A stretch of DNA of 64,000 nucleotides from RACS-047 sp031553855 (GTDB lineage: Bacteria > Bacillota > Clostridia > Christensenellales > Pumilibacteraceae). The stretch spans positions 1 to 64,000 of the forward strand of contig JAVBKW010000005.1 in assembly GCA_031553855.1 (NCBI GenBank), read 5' to 3'. Position numbers and translations under genes: made by a program. The notes under the pieces are model-generated. The model was given only the letters and a program-made list of their open reading frames with translations, was not told the origin of the DNA and searched no databases. Shown in pieces: positions 8,764 to 17,791 of the stretch; the first letter of the stretch is position 1, and the number at the start of each line of letters is the position of its first letter.

Positions 8764-10410
8764 ATGAAAAATTTGACAACCGTACAAGAATATAAGCCAA
8801 GAGTAGTATTGCTTTATCGAGCATCGACAAAAAAGCAGACCGACGTTGAAAATGATATCCCACTGCAGCGAAATATCTTGCGGCCGTGGGCAGATTTGCA
8901 AGGCAAGTTTGTTCGCGAATTTGTCGAAGGTGGAATTTCCGGGTTTAAGATATCTGCATCCAAGCGTGATTCAATTATTGAAATTAAAGCAATGGCGGAC
9001 CGACAGGAGTTTGATGTTTTAGGTATATACATGTCAGACCGATTGGGGCGTATCGCAGATGAGACACCGCTAATAGTTTCGTATCTTAATTCTCATGGAA
9101 TAAAAGTCATCTCTTTTTGCGAAGGTGAAATTTCGTCAAAAACCCATACGGATAAATTATTGACATATATTCGATATTGGCAGGCGGAGGGAGAAAGCTT
9201 GAAGACATCAAGGCGAGTAACTGATGCAGGTGAAGAAAAAGTGCGTCAAGGCAAATGGCGTGCCGGTAATCCACCGTATGGCTATAAGACAGTCAGTAAT
9301 GGAACACTTAATTTTAAAGGCAGACCAATATTGGATGTTGTGATAGATCCTGAAACTTCTGCAATTGTAAAAGAAATTTTTAGGCTATATAAGGAGCATT
9401 ATGGAATTAAAGGCATAGCGAAATATCTCAATGATAGAAATATACTAGCGTATAAGAGGGGAATGTGGGCTCATAGACAAATTTTAAATATTCTTAAAAA
9501 TAAATTATATATCGGAATATATGAGTTAGGTAAAACATCAGAGGTGCGCATGAGATCACCGATAATGGAGCATTTGCGTATTGTTTCAGAACAGGTTTTT
9601 TTTGAAGTGCAGGAATTATTAGAGAAAAATTCAAACTGTCGGGCTGGTCAAAGACCTACAATCCGAGGGTCAAGACTGTTAACAGGTTTGCTTTTTTGTG
9701 AGTGCGGAAGAAAATTTACAAGTCAAACGTACAGGTGTTCAAAGCAAAGGATGAGCGGGAAAATATGGCATTATGAGCAATCGGTTTATCGTTGCGGCGC
9801 ATATAGATTTCCCAAAGAAGGGCAATGCAACAAAAAGCCATATAATGCTGAAAGGCTTGAAAACCTAATAACTGATGACGCAAAAAAATTTATATCAGAA
9901 CTGGATATTGCTTCATTAATGTATTCTCAAAAGGAAATATTACACGATCAAGAGCGTATAAAGAATGAACAGCTGAACAAAATTGTTCAAAAAAAAGCTC
10001 AAAAAGAAAAAGATCTATATGAATTAAAAGAAAAAATATGTCAAATAATTTTAGGCAAGATGCGATTTTCTGAAGAGCTTCTTTCAGAACTGATTGAGAT
10101 GAAGCAAGCTGAACTCAATGATTTATGCGTAAAACATGAAGAGACACAAATCGCGGTCAGCGAACTTACATCGGCACTTGCAAAACACAGTGTTTTTACT
10201 GATGGATTTGAAAGTTGGATAGATCGTTTTGATATGCAAGACACAATGGGAAAAAAGACTATGCTTATTAATATTATTGACAAAATTGTGGTCATGGATG
10301 ATAATATTACTATTGCGTACAAGATCAATCTGACTAATTTATGCGACGCTGAGATACTAATGCCATTGGAACAGAGGGGTGAGCGTGGGAAAATCCAAAT
10401 TATAATATGA
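8764..10410 (+). CDS. large serine recombinase (site-specific integrase)
   Basis: A 548-residue serine recombinase. The resolvase/invertase catalytic domain begins VVLLYRASTKKQ with the predicted nucleophile S21, and SDRLGR carries a conserved active-site arginine. Next come a recombinase domain (GNPPYGYKTV, GIKGIAKYLNDRNI), a zinc-ribbon domain (CECGRKF ... YRCGAYRFPKEGQC) and a long Lys/Glu-rich coiled coil, the layout of phage and conjugative-element integrases. The gene ends inside rarA-derived sequence: its stop overlaps the resumed rarA frame, so its last residues are encoded by the attachment site. The ribosome site is in a hairpin. All domains look intact, so it may be active. Confidence 0.93.
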   Translation: MKNLTTVQEYKPRVVLLYRASTKKQTDVENDIPLQRNILRPWADLQGKFVREFVEGGISGFKISASKRDSIIEIKAMADRQEFDVLGIYMSDRLGRIADETPLIVSYLNSHGIKVISFCEGEISSKTHTDKLLTYIRYWQAEGESLKTSRRVTDAGEEKVRQGKWRAGNPPYGYKTVSNGTLNFKGRPILDVVIDPETSAIVKEIFRLYKEHYGIKGIAKYLNDRNILAYKRGMWAHRQILNILKNKLYIGIYELGKTSEVRMRSPIMEHLRIVSEQVFFEVQELLEKNSNCRAGQRPTIRGSRLLTGLLFCECGRKFTSQTYRCSKQRMSGKIWHYEQSVYRCGAYRFPKEGQCNKKPYNAERLENLITDDAKKFISELDIASLMYSQKEILHDQERIKNEQLNKIVQKKAQKEKDLYELKEKICQIILGKMRFSEELLSELIEMKQAELNDLCVKHEETQIAVSELTSALAKHSVFTDGFESWIDRFDMQDTMGKKTMLINIIDKIVVMDDNITIAYKINLTNLCDAEILMPLEQRGERGKIQIII

Positions 10411-11192
10411 CACGCGCTATCGTAAGCCGTTGTTCGCTATTCGAGTTTAAAAAGGTTGATGTAATTGATATAAAGAAAGCCCTGCAAAGAGCAGTTATAG
10501 CAGATAACGGTCTAAAACATTTTAACATAAAAATTGACGATGACGCATTGACTTATTTTGCGACAGCTTGCGGCGGTGACGTTAGAAGCGCTTTAAACGG
10601 ATTGGAAGTCGGTGCATTAACTACCAGCATAAATGTAAACGGTGAAACAATTATTACAAAAGAAATAGCCGTAGAGTGCTTGCAGAAAAAGGCATTGAGC
10701 CTCGATGAAGATGTCTTTTACCATATCTTAAGTGCCTTTTGCAAAAGCCTTAGAGGCAGCGACGCGACAGCGGCCCTGTATTATGCTAATAGATTAATTG
10801 AGTCTGGGGCAGAAAGCCAGCTTTTGGCAAGACGCACAATCTGTCATGCCGCGGAAGATTGTCGATATGACTCGGGGGCATTGACAGTTGCCTGCAATGC
10901 GTTATACGCAATAGATCACCTTGGCATGCCAGAGGGCAACTTAGCATTATCCCAAGCAATAGTTTTTGTATGCAACGCCCCCAAAGATAACAGCGTTTCT
11001 GCTGCTATGGGTATGGCAATCGATGATGCGCAGAATCATCCCGACGATAATATACCAGAATACTTAAAAAATCACACAGAAGCAAGTAAAAATTATAAGT
11101 ATCCTCACAATTATCCCGGCGGGTGGGTAGAGCAGCAATATTTGCCTGATTCGTTGAAAGATAGGGATTATTTTAAAAAAAATAAAAAGTAG
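10383..11192 (+). pseudogene. rarA: 3' fragment of rarA (mgsA), replication-associated recombination ATPase, split by the recombinase element
   Basis: The frame is open from 10383 and from residue ENPNYN onward matches the C-terminal half of RarA: IVSRCSLFEFKKV (end of the AAA+ core), CGGDVRSALNGLE (lid), the MgsA tetramerisation region and the terminal KYPHNYPGG...QQYLPD segment. The Walker A and B half is absent here and must lie outside the window, at the other end of the inserted element, if it still exists. The recombinase coding region runs directly into this fragment, so the attachment site lies in rarA just before the arginine-finger region. An ATG at 10407 could start a 261-residue remnant, but without the ATPase core it would not be functional. 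Confidence 0.85.
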
Positions 11193-11235
11193 TTTTCGCC
11201 TTTTTGATTTATAAAAGCGATTAGAGGTAGTAATA

Positions 11236-11977
11236 ATGTTGTGGCATCAAGAAAGTTATTTGAATGATATTATTAATGGTACTGTAAGACTTTTTGATGG
11301 TACATATCATCACTTTGTTATAGCAGGAAGAAAGTTTCGAGTTTTTAAATCTGAGTCTGGCAAAGAAGAAAATTTTACTTTTGATAATATTGAAAAAGCT
11401 GAAAAGACAATATTTGCAACATTTGCAGGTGAACAAATCGCCATTCCTATTAATGTATCTGATAAAAAAATGCATTTGTAGGAACTTATCATAATATTAA
11501 TTTTTTAGTTAGTCGTAGTTATGGAGTAAAACTTTTTGACTACTCTTTTTTTAATAGATTAGACTTTTATGGTGGTGTCACTAACGAATTAGTAGACGCT
11601 AAGTTTAGAACGTCAGGTAATTATGTAAACATATCGGAAGATGTTAAAAGAGTTTTCATGAACGGGATTCAACTTAATGAATTTGAGACAAGCATAAATA
11701 AAAATAAATGCAAAGTAAAGATAGAGTACATAAACCATGAGAAATATAGTTTTGAAAGTCTGGACATGAATCGTATATCATTTATATTCCAGGAAGACAT
11801 AGCAATCGATCTTTTAGATTATTATTTGAAAACTATAAAAAATATTTTTACTTTCTTTTTTGTTACTCAGGAAATAAAATACGAAGGGATATTAGTTTCT
11901 AATAAAGCGGGTATGTTCGCCCAATATATTTGTGATGAAATAATACCTGAGAAATGCATGGCAAACAAATGGCTAGT
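11236..11977 (+). pseudogene. unknown gene with poly-A frameshift, truncated by a recombinase remnant
   Basis: Two adjacent frames (11236-11481, and from 11466 onward) read as one protein if one A is added to the seven-A run at 11464-11470: the join gives SDKKNAFVGTYHN and then continues for some 165 residues. The intact product would start MLWHQESYLNDIINGTVRLF. It breaks off at about 11977 where recombinase-derived sequence begins. The shape (short beta-rich N-terminal part, then an alpha-rich part) faintly recalls the N-terminal region of ApeA-type HEPN proteins, but I cannot confirm that. A sequencing or assembly error, a real pseudogene, or programmed slippage on the A-run would all look like this. 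Confidence 0.55.
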
Positions 11978-12997
11978 CCGCTTATTGTTTCATATCTTAA
12001 TGTACGTGGAATAAAAGTCATTTCTTATAGTGAAGGTGAAATTTCTTCAAAAACTCATACGGATAAATTGCTGACATATATTCGTTATTGGCAGGCGGAG
12101 GGAGAAAGTCTAAAGACATCGAAACGTGTAACTGATGCCGGCGAAGAAAACGTGCGACAGGGCAAATGGCGTGCCGGTAATCCGCCGTATGGTTATAAGA
12201 CAGTCAGTAACGGAACACTTAATTTTAAAGGCAGGCCAATATTGGATGTTGAGATAGATACTGAAGCTGCTGAAGTAGTAAAAGATATTTTTAAATTATA
12301 TAAAGAACATTACGGTATAAAAGGTATAGCAAAATATCTCAACGATAAAAAAAATCCGGCTTGCAAGGGCGGAATGTGGGCACACAGACAAATCTTAAAT
12401 ATTCTTAAAAACAAATTATATATCGGAATATATGAGTTAGGCAAAACAACTAAGGTGCGCATGACATCACCAGTTATGGAGCATTTGTGTATTCTTCCAG
12501 AACAGGATTTTTATGAGGTCCAGGAATTATTAGAGAAAAATTCAAACTGCCGTGCAGGTCAAAGACCTACAATCCGAGGTTCAAGACTGTTAACAGGTTT
12601 GCTTTTTTGTGAGTGCGGAAGAAAATTTACAAGCCAAACGTACAAATGTTCAAAGCAAAGGATGAGCGGGAAAATATGGCATTATGAGCGATCGGTTTAT
12701 CGTTGCAATGCGTATAGATTTCCCAAAGAAGGACAATGCAAGGCAAAACCTAATAATGCTGAAAGGCTTGAATATCTTATATCTGATGACGTAAAAAAAT
12801 TTATATCAGAACCGGATATACTCACATTAATGTATGGCTCAAAAGAAAATACTGCATGATCAAGAGCATATAAAGAATGAACAGTTGAATATTATTGACA
12901 AAATTGTAATTATGAAAGATAATATTACTGTTGCGTACAAGATCAATTTGACTCATCTATGCGACGCTGAGATACTAATACCATTGGAACAGAGGGG
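11978..12997 (+). pseudogene. decayed second copy of the large serine recombinase (no catalytic domain)
   Basis: Closely similar to the intact recombinase from its residue region PLIVSYLN to near its C-terminus, but lacking the N-terminal part with the catalytic serine. Three lesions are visible: the 5' truncation at about 11978; a one-base insertion near 12836-12840 that ends the main frame at 12859; and a deletion of roughly 300 bp that removes the coiled coil, joining the sequence around 12890 to the terminal segment. The zinc ribbon and recombinase domain are still readable. It cannot be an active recombinase. An ATG at 11954 lies in the preceding gene and is not a genuine start. Confidence 0.88.
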
Positions 12998-13333
12998 TGC
13001 ACAATCGAGGATTGCTGCAGTTCGTCTGCGTTAAACACAGCCTGCAACGCCTTATTTGCATTAAATAATCTCGGAATGCCTGAGGGTAACATAATCTTAT
13101 CACAAGCCATAATCGAAGTTTGCGAGGCTCCAAAAACTAACAGGGTAGTAGTTGCAATGGGTCAAGCTCAAGACGACGCCCAAAATCACTCCGACGACAA
13201 CATTCCCGAATACTTAAAAAACCACACCGAAGCAAGCAAAACTTATAAATACCCTCACGATTATCCCGGCGGAGTAGTCGAGCAGCAATACTTGCCGGAT
13301 TCATTGAAAGATCGGGATTATTTTAAAAAATAG
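12998..13333 (+). pseudogene. rarA: second, shorter 3' fragment of rarA
   Basis: From about 12998 the frame reads TIEDCCSSSALNTACNALFA and then the final ~85 residues of RarA (LGMPEGNIILSQAI ... KYPHDYPGG ... QQYLPDSLKDRDYFKK), closely parallel to the end of the first fragment. It starts roughly 130 residues further into RarA than the first fragment does. Which of the two is the ancestral chromosomal end cannot be told from this window; this one, adjoining ordinary chromosomal genes, is the better candidate. Not expressible as a functional protein. Confidence 0.82.
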
Positions 13334-13504
13334 TTGTATATTATCAAAGTTGAAATTTGTTATATGCATTTTGTGAAATAAAAGCTTAGTTTTGCTTGTA
13401 GAAAATTATTTCGCCGTAAACCTCAAAATCTGCACCTTATAGTCGGAAGAATCTGATTTATGGGGCGGTTTTGGAATTTGGTTGTGCTAATGTGTTTTAT
13501 GTAT

Positions 13505-14659
13505 TTATAAACAGCTTAAAATTTCATAAACATCCTGTTCGTTTAGTTTTTTGAGGTTGCCGACGCTGTCTCGCAAATACAAACATCTTTTTGCCAGTTT
13601 TTGCAAATCTTTAGCTTTATTTGATATTTCGCTTATGGAAAGCGGGAGTCCGATTTGCTTATACCACATTTTTAATGATTCAATAGCGCAAAGAACCGTT
13701 TCTTCATCGCTTATTTTTTCGTTTATGCCGAATACTCTTGTTGCAAACTGTGTAAACCTGGAGATATTTTCACGGTATACGTGCTTAATCCAAGACGGAA
13801 AAACTACGGCAAGCCCCGCTCCGTGGGCAACTCCGAATTCTGCGCTAAGCTCGTGCTCGATAGAATGGCTGGCCCAGTCGCCGATTCTTCCGGTGCCTAA
13901 TATATTATTATGAGCTAATGTTCCGGCCCACATTAGTTCTGCTCTTGCCTTATAATCGTCGGGCTTGCGGATGGCTATCGGGGCTTGTTCAAGTACTGTT
14001 ATCATTGCGCCTTCAAGCAGTCTGTCGGTCAGGGCGACGTCCGGAGTGTTTGTGAAATACCTTTCCATTAAATGCGCCAAAATGTCCGACGCTCCGCATG
14101 CGGTCTGGTATGTGGGCAGCGAATAACAAACCTGCGGGTCAAGTACTGCAAATTTGGGTATGATACAGTCTCCGCCTGTGAATCGCTTTAACTCGCCGCT
14201 TGAGACTACCATTGAATCGCTGCTCTCGCTGCCCGCCGCGGGGATAGTCAGCACTACGCCTATGGGGAGCGCGGAAAATACGGGTTCTTCATTGATAAAA
14301 TATTCCCAAATATCTTTTTGCGCCAATGTTCCGGCGGCAATTGCTTTTGCAGAATCTATAACGCTGCCGCCGCCTACAGCTAAAATGCAGTCAATATTAT
14401 TCTTCCTGCAAAGCTCGATTCCCTCGCGCACAAGTTCGACCGTCGGGTTGGGGCGCACTCCGCCAAACTCAAAAACGATCAGATTTTCGGCTTTTAACGA
14501 AGCGGCCACTATATCGTATATGCCATTTTTCTTTATCGAGCCGCCGCCGTAATGCAGTAAGACCCTCTTTCCGAGTTTTGCGGCCTGTTTACCCGTTTCT
14601 GCAATTGTGTCCTTGCCGAAAATAATTCTGGCGGGATTAAAGTATTCAAAATTGATCAT
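13505..14659 (-). CDS. iron-containing alcohol dehydrogenase
   Basis: A 384-residue group III Fe-dependent alcohol dehydrogenase. The nucleotide-binding segment LAVGGGSVIDSAKAIAAG is present, and the metal ligands are readable as the Asp/His of ASDILAHLMERYFTN and the histidines of DWASHSIEHELS and FGVAHGAG. It would reduce an aldehyde to an alcohol with NAD(P)H. It is the last gene of a tight operon: the activase stops one base before its start. An aldehyde formed by the glycyl-radical enzyme upstream is therefore its likely substrate, but the identity of that aldehyde is not shown by the sequence. Confidence 0.9.
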   Translation of the reverse strand: MINFEYFNPARIIFGKDTIAETGKQAAKLGKRVLLHYGGGSIKKNGIYDIVAASLKAENLIVFEFGGVRPNPTVELVREGIELCRKNNIDCILAVGGGSVIDSAKAIAAGTLAQKDIWEYFINEEPVFSALPIGVVLTIPAAGSESSDSMVVSSGELKRFTGGDCIIPKFAVLDPQVCYSLPTYQTACGASDILAHLMERYFTNTPDVALTDRLLEGAMITVLEQAPIAIRKPDDYKARAELMWAGTLAHNNILGTGRIGDWASHSIEHELSAEFGVAHGAGLAVVFPSWIKHVYRENISRFTQFATRVFGINEKISDEETVLCAIESLKMWYKQIGLPLSISEISNKAKDLQKLAKRCLYLRDSVGNLKKLNEQDVYEILSCL

Positions 14660-14660
14660 G

Positions 14661-15539
14661 TCACACTCCTATATATTTTTTTAAATTTTGTATAGTTTCT
14701 TTATCGGGAACAAATTCTGCTCCGCACATTCGGCAGGCGGTTCCCAGGCTTTCATACTTAGATGCCATATAAGGGTGGTAGGCAATTAAGTCTATTCCTT
14801 CACAAAACTGAAGCTTGCTTTTTATTAGACGCACTTTTTCGATGTGTCCAATGTTGTCGTTTATTCCTTTAATAATTATCAGCCGCAAACGGGATTTGAG
14901 TCCGAGACCGTCGGCGTAAAATAAATTATTCAAAACCGTATCAAGCCCCGCGCCGGTATTTTCTTTCAATCTTGCAGAATTTGTGTCCTTCAGGTCGTAT
15001 AATAAGCGGACGTTTGTGCCCTTTAGCGCCGCTATATTTTTTTGAGGGACGCAGCCGCTCGTGTCAATATTGCAGTCGATATTTAAAGAAGTAAGACGGC
15101 GAATACATTCAAGCAAAAAGTCAGGATATAGTAAAGGTTCCCCGCCGGAAAAGGTCACGCCGCCGGAGCCTGAATAGAAGACCTTATCTTTTGAGAGCAG
15201 CTCGCACAGAGCGGGCGCCGAGTACTGTTTCGCCGAAACGGCTAAAGCGCGGGAAGGGCAGGACGAGGTACATAAAAAGCAGTTTGTGCAATTATTCCGG
15301 TCAAAAATATGCAGTCCGTTTTCCTGTGTATGGCAGGTATTCGGACAAGCTTGCGAGCATTTGCCGCATCCGAAACATTTAGTTTTGAAATATTGCAATT
15401 GCGGCAGCGGATCGATAGTTTCTGGATTGTGGCACCACTTGCACGACAGCGTACAGCCCTTAAAAAAGACAGTCGTACGAATGCCGTCGCCGTCTTTTGT
15501 TGAAAAACGCTGTATGTCTGTTATATATGGCGTTTGCAA
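14661..15539 (-). CDS. glycyl-radical enzyme activating enzyme (radical SAM)
   Basis: A 292-residue radical SAM activase. C29, C33 and C36 in GCTLSCKWC bind the catalytic 4Fe-4S cluster; FGCGKCSQACPNTC and CTNCFLCTSSCPSRAL form a ferredoxin-like insert with two extra clusters, as in activases of dehydratase- and decarboxylase-type glycyl-radical enzymes rather than of pyruvate formate-lyase itself, which lacks the insert. GGVTFSGGEPLLYP is the conserved SAM-contact segment. It installs the glycyl radical on the protein encoded 4 bp upstream and works only without oxygen. Confidence 0.93.
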   Translation of the reverse strand: MQTPYITDIQRFSTKDGDGIRTTVFFKGCTLSCKWCHNPETIDPLPQLQYFKTKCFGCGKCSQACPNTCHTQENGLHIFDRNNCTNCFLCTSSCPSRALAVSAKQYSAPALCELLSKDKVFYSGSGGVTFSGGEPLLYPDFLLECIRRLTSLNIDCNIDTSGCVPQKNIAALKGTNVRLLYDLKDTNSARLKENTGAGLDTVLNNLFYADGLGLKSRLRLIIIKGINDNIGHIEKVRLIKSKLQFCEGIDLIAYHPYMASKYESLGTACRMCGAEFVPDKETIQNLKKYIGV

Positions 15540-15543
15540 ATAT

Positions 15544-17679
15544 TTAAGTCCTTCCTATTATCATGTCCTGCCACTCTTTGCAAAGCGTGACAAACCTTGA
15601 CGACCACCCGGATAATCTGACCGACAAGTTAGGATAATTTTCCGGATGCAGCTGCGCGTCTTTCAAAATTTCATTGTCTATTAAATCCGTGTGCATATAG
15701 AAACCTTTGAGCTGTATAAAAGCTTTTATTAAGCTCATAAGCACAGTTATTCCGTTTTCCCCCTCGATTTGCTGGGCTAAAAGCTTGACGTCCATAGCGC
15801 AGCCGCAGGGTAGACGGGTAAAGTCGGGCTTACAGCAGCTCTGTATATAAGCTGCCGCGCCTTCCTTATCCGTACCCGGAGTCGGGCCGATATTGTTTGC
15901 AAGAATGCTGTTTCTTTTGAAACCGTGAGGTGAGGGAGGCCGGACCTTGCTCCACTCTATCTGCCGTCCGAAAGTACTGATCCCCGCAAGCCTGTTGACG
16001 CCTTTACGATTTTTGCATCTTCCGACCATTTCAGTATAGTCGTTAAAAAATCTGACGGCAATTTCGTCCGCATAATCTGAATTATTGCCAAAGAAAACAA
16101 AAGAGTTTAAAATTTCCTGCCTTAGTGTTTCTTCGTTTTCATAATCGTTCTTCACGATTTTTAAAAATTCGCGCAAAGTATATTTTTTCTGTTCATACAC
16201 GAGTTCTTTAATAACAAGCAAACTATTGACTATATCTGCGAATCCGCCCAAATGAGGCGAAACATTAGTGTATTTACAGCCGCGGTTATGGTAGCCGCGT
16301 AAATTTTCAATACAGTCTTTCTGAAAAATATCAATAGCGGACGAGGGCGGGCCGTTTAAAAAACAATTGTCGAAAGAATCATTGACTTCATCCAGCACTT
16401 GTGAAAGTCTGCGCGTCAGGGCGGCATATAATTCTTCATAAGTCTTATAGTCCGCCGGCTCTTCTGCGCCGTCAATATTCAAAACGTCTCTTGTCAGCAT
16501 TATCAACCCGTCTAACGCAATGTAAATGAAAGCCGTTCTTCCGGGTATGAGAACTTCCCAGCAGCCGTCGTTTGTAAAATCTGCCGCTTCCGCCATCCCT
16601 GCTTTTTTTAATCCTTCAATAACAACGTCTTCCTGATATACGGCAACGGTCCCCGACCCGAATTTCTGAGCCTCGACAATCCGGCGTATCAGTTTTTCAG
16701 GAGTTCTTTCGCTGACGCGCACGGCAACGGGATAGTCGCTGATGGGCAGCTCTTCAAGCACTTCTAAAATAAGATAGGTGAGCTGATTAGCAACGTCGTT
16801 TCCGGCCGCGTCTATGCCGCCCAAGATAAGGTTTTGGTAGTGCTGGGCATCGCCGCTGCTGTTTTCATATATGATACCATTGCACCACTCCGTACCTTTT
16901 ATAAAGAAATGTGCAACATATTCTCTCGCTTCTTCAAGACTTATAGTTCCGTCCTTTAAATCTTTTTCAAGCAGCCCTCCGAGCATTTTGTCTATTCGGC
17001 CTATGCCGGGCCAGTTGCCTAGAAGCCTTACGAAAGCAAACAAAAACCAAAGAGATTGGATTCCCTCTTTAAAGCTTGCAGGGGCCTTTAAAGGCACGTT
17101 TTTTAATAGAGTGAGCCGGTCTTTGTAAAACCAAGCTTCTTTTTGCGACGACGACTTAATAAGTTTTTTTAGTTCGCCGATATACCTGCTATGCCAGATA
17201 CGCAGTCCTTCGATCGTACAAATGAGCGATTTCTTATATCGCTCTTCGGATTCGGACTGCGGAGTTTTGCATTTTATCCTGCGTTCAATTTCATCGACGC
17301 CGTATAAAAGAATTTCGTCAAAGCCGATAGTAGTATGGCTGACGCTGTTAAAAACGTAGTCGCCGTCGTTGAAAAAAGGCACACGGTGCCAAACCGAGCC
17401 GCCGTAAGATGCACTTCCTACGATAAGCTCGTGCGCGTAAATAGAGACGGGAGCAGTTTCAACGATTTTTTGCAGCGCAAAATCGTATTTGTCAAAATCA
17501 CTCATCTGATCAAAGTCTTCACCGCCGTTGTGATAGTAGCCTAGGTTATCGAGCTTTATTTTCCCGTAACGCCCCGATAAATAATCCGCCGCCAGTTTGC
17601 GCGTTGATTCGCGTAAGCGTACCGGCCGCTCATATCCTGTAAAGGATTTAAAAAAAGTTTTTGTTTTTGAATTATCCAT
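15544..17679 (-). CDS. glycyl-radical enzyme (pyruvate formate-lyase family), substrate unknown
   Basis: A 711-residue glycyl-radical enzyme, shorter than the common 780-850. The thiyl cysteine is C373 in NDGCWEVLIPG, and the radical glycine is G691 in RLSGWSSRF near the C-terminus. The single active-site Cys excludes true pyruvate formate-lyase (which has Cys-Cys). The GCWE context differs from the GCVE-type loops I associate with glycerol, propanediol and choline enzymes. The operon partner is an aldehyde-reducing dehydrogenase, which favours a diol-dehydratase-like or C-C/C-S lyase reaction yielding an aldehyde, but this is inference. It is the first gene of its operon and diverges from an AraC regulator gene. 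No clear Shine-Dalgarno precedes the start. Confidence 0.88.
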   Translation of the reverse strand: MDNSKTKTFFKSFTGYERPVRLRESTRKLAADYLSGRYGKIKLDNLGYYHNGGEDFDQMSDFDKYDFALQKIVETAPVSIYAHELIVGSASYGGSVWHRVPFFNDGDYVFNSVSHTTIGFDEILLYGVDEIERRIKCKTPQSESEERYKKSLICTIEGLRIWHSRYIGELKKLIKSSSQKEAWFYKDRLTLLKNVPLKAPASFKEGIQSLWFLFAFVRLLGNWPGIGRIDKMLGGLLEKDLKDGTISLEEAREYVAHFFIKGTEWCNGIIYENSSGDAQHYQNLILGGIDAAGNDVANQLTYLILEVLEELPISDYPVAVRVSERTPEKLIRRIVEAQKFGSGTVAVYQEDVVIEGLKKAGMAEAADFTNDGCWEVLIPGRTAFIYIALDGLIMLTRDVLNIDGAEEPADYKTYEELYAALTRRLSQVLDEVNDSFDNCFLNGPPSSAIDIFQKDCIENLRGYHNRGCKYTNVSPHLGGFADIVNSLLVIKELVYEQKKYTLREFLKIVKNDYENEETLRQEILNSFVFFGNNSDYADEIAVRFFNDYTEMVGRCKNRKGVNRLAGISTFGRQIEWSKVRPPSPHGFKRNSILANNIGPTPGTDKEGAAAYIQSCCKPDFTRLPCGCAMDVKLLAQQIEGENGITVLMSLIKAFIQLKGFYMHTDLIDNEILKDAQLHPENYPNLSVRLSGWSSRFVTLCKEWQDMIIGRT

Positions 17680-17685
17680 AATAAA

Positions 17686-17691
17686 ATTATA
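17686..17691 (-). promoter_or_regulatory. -10 element of the glycyl-radical enzyme operon
   Basis: On the minus strand TATAAT lies at 17691-17686, seven bases from the start codon at 17679, with no good -35 hexamer 16-18 bp upstream. A weak -35 fits a promoter that needs an activator, plausibly the divergent AraC protein. The near-palindrome GGAA-TATT-TTCC at 17737-17748 in the same gap is a possible operator. If correct, the transcript would have almost no leader. Confidence 0.4.
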
Positions 17692-17756
17692 ATAAAAATG
17701 CGTTGTTTGCGCTATGGAAAAACGTCCCGATTATATGGAATATTTTCCGCAAGCGG

Positions 17757-17785
17757 TTGATTTTTTTGGATTTTAATGGTAGAAT
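17757..17785 (+). promoter_or_regulatory. sigma-A-type promoter of the AraC regulator gene
   Basis: TTGATT (17757-17762) and TAGAAT (17780-17785) are separated by exactly 17 bp. The predicted transcription start, about seven bases after the -10, falls at the ATG (17792), and there is no Shine-Dalgarno in between, so a leaderless mRNA is likely. Confidence 0.55.
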
Positions 17786-17791
17786 CAAATC

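Noticed and set aside
11954..11977. ATG that would fuse a leader to the decayed recombinase copy
   Set aside because: It lies in the interrupted upstream gene and the product lacks the catalytic serine; coincidental in-frame start at a junction.
13334..13504. Possible attachment-site repeat between the rarA remnant and the alcohol dehydrogenase gene
   Set aside because: No repeat of either recombinase-rarA junction is visible in this 171-bp A/T-rich gap; nothing else is supported there.
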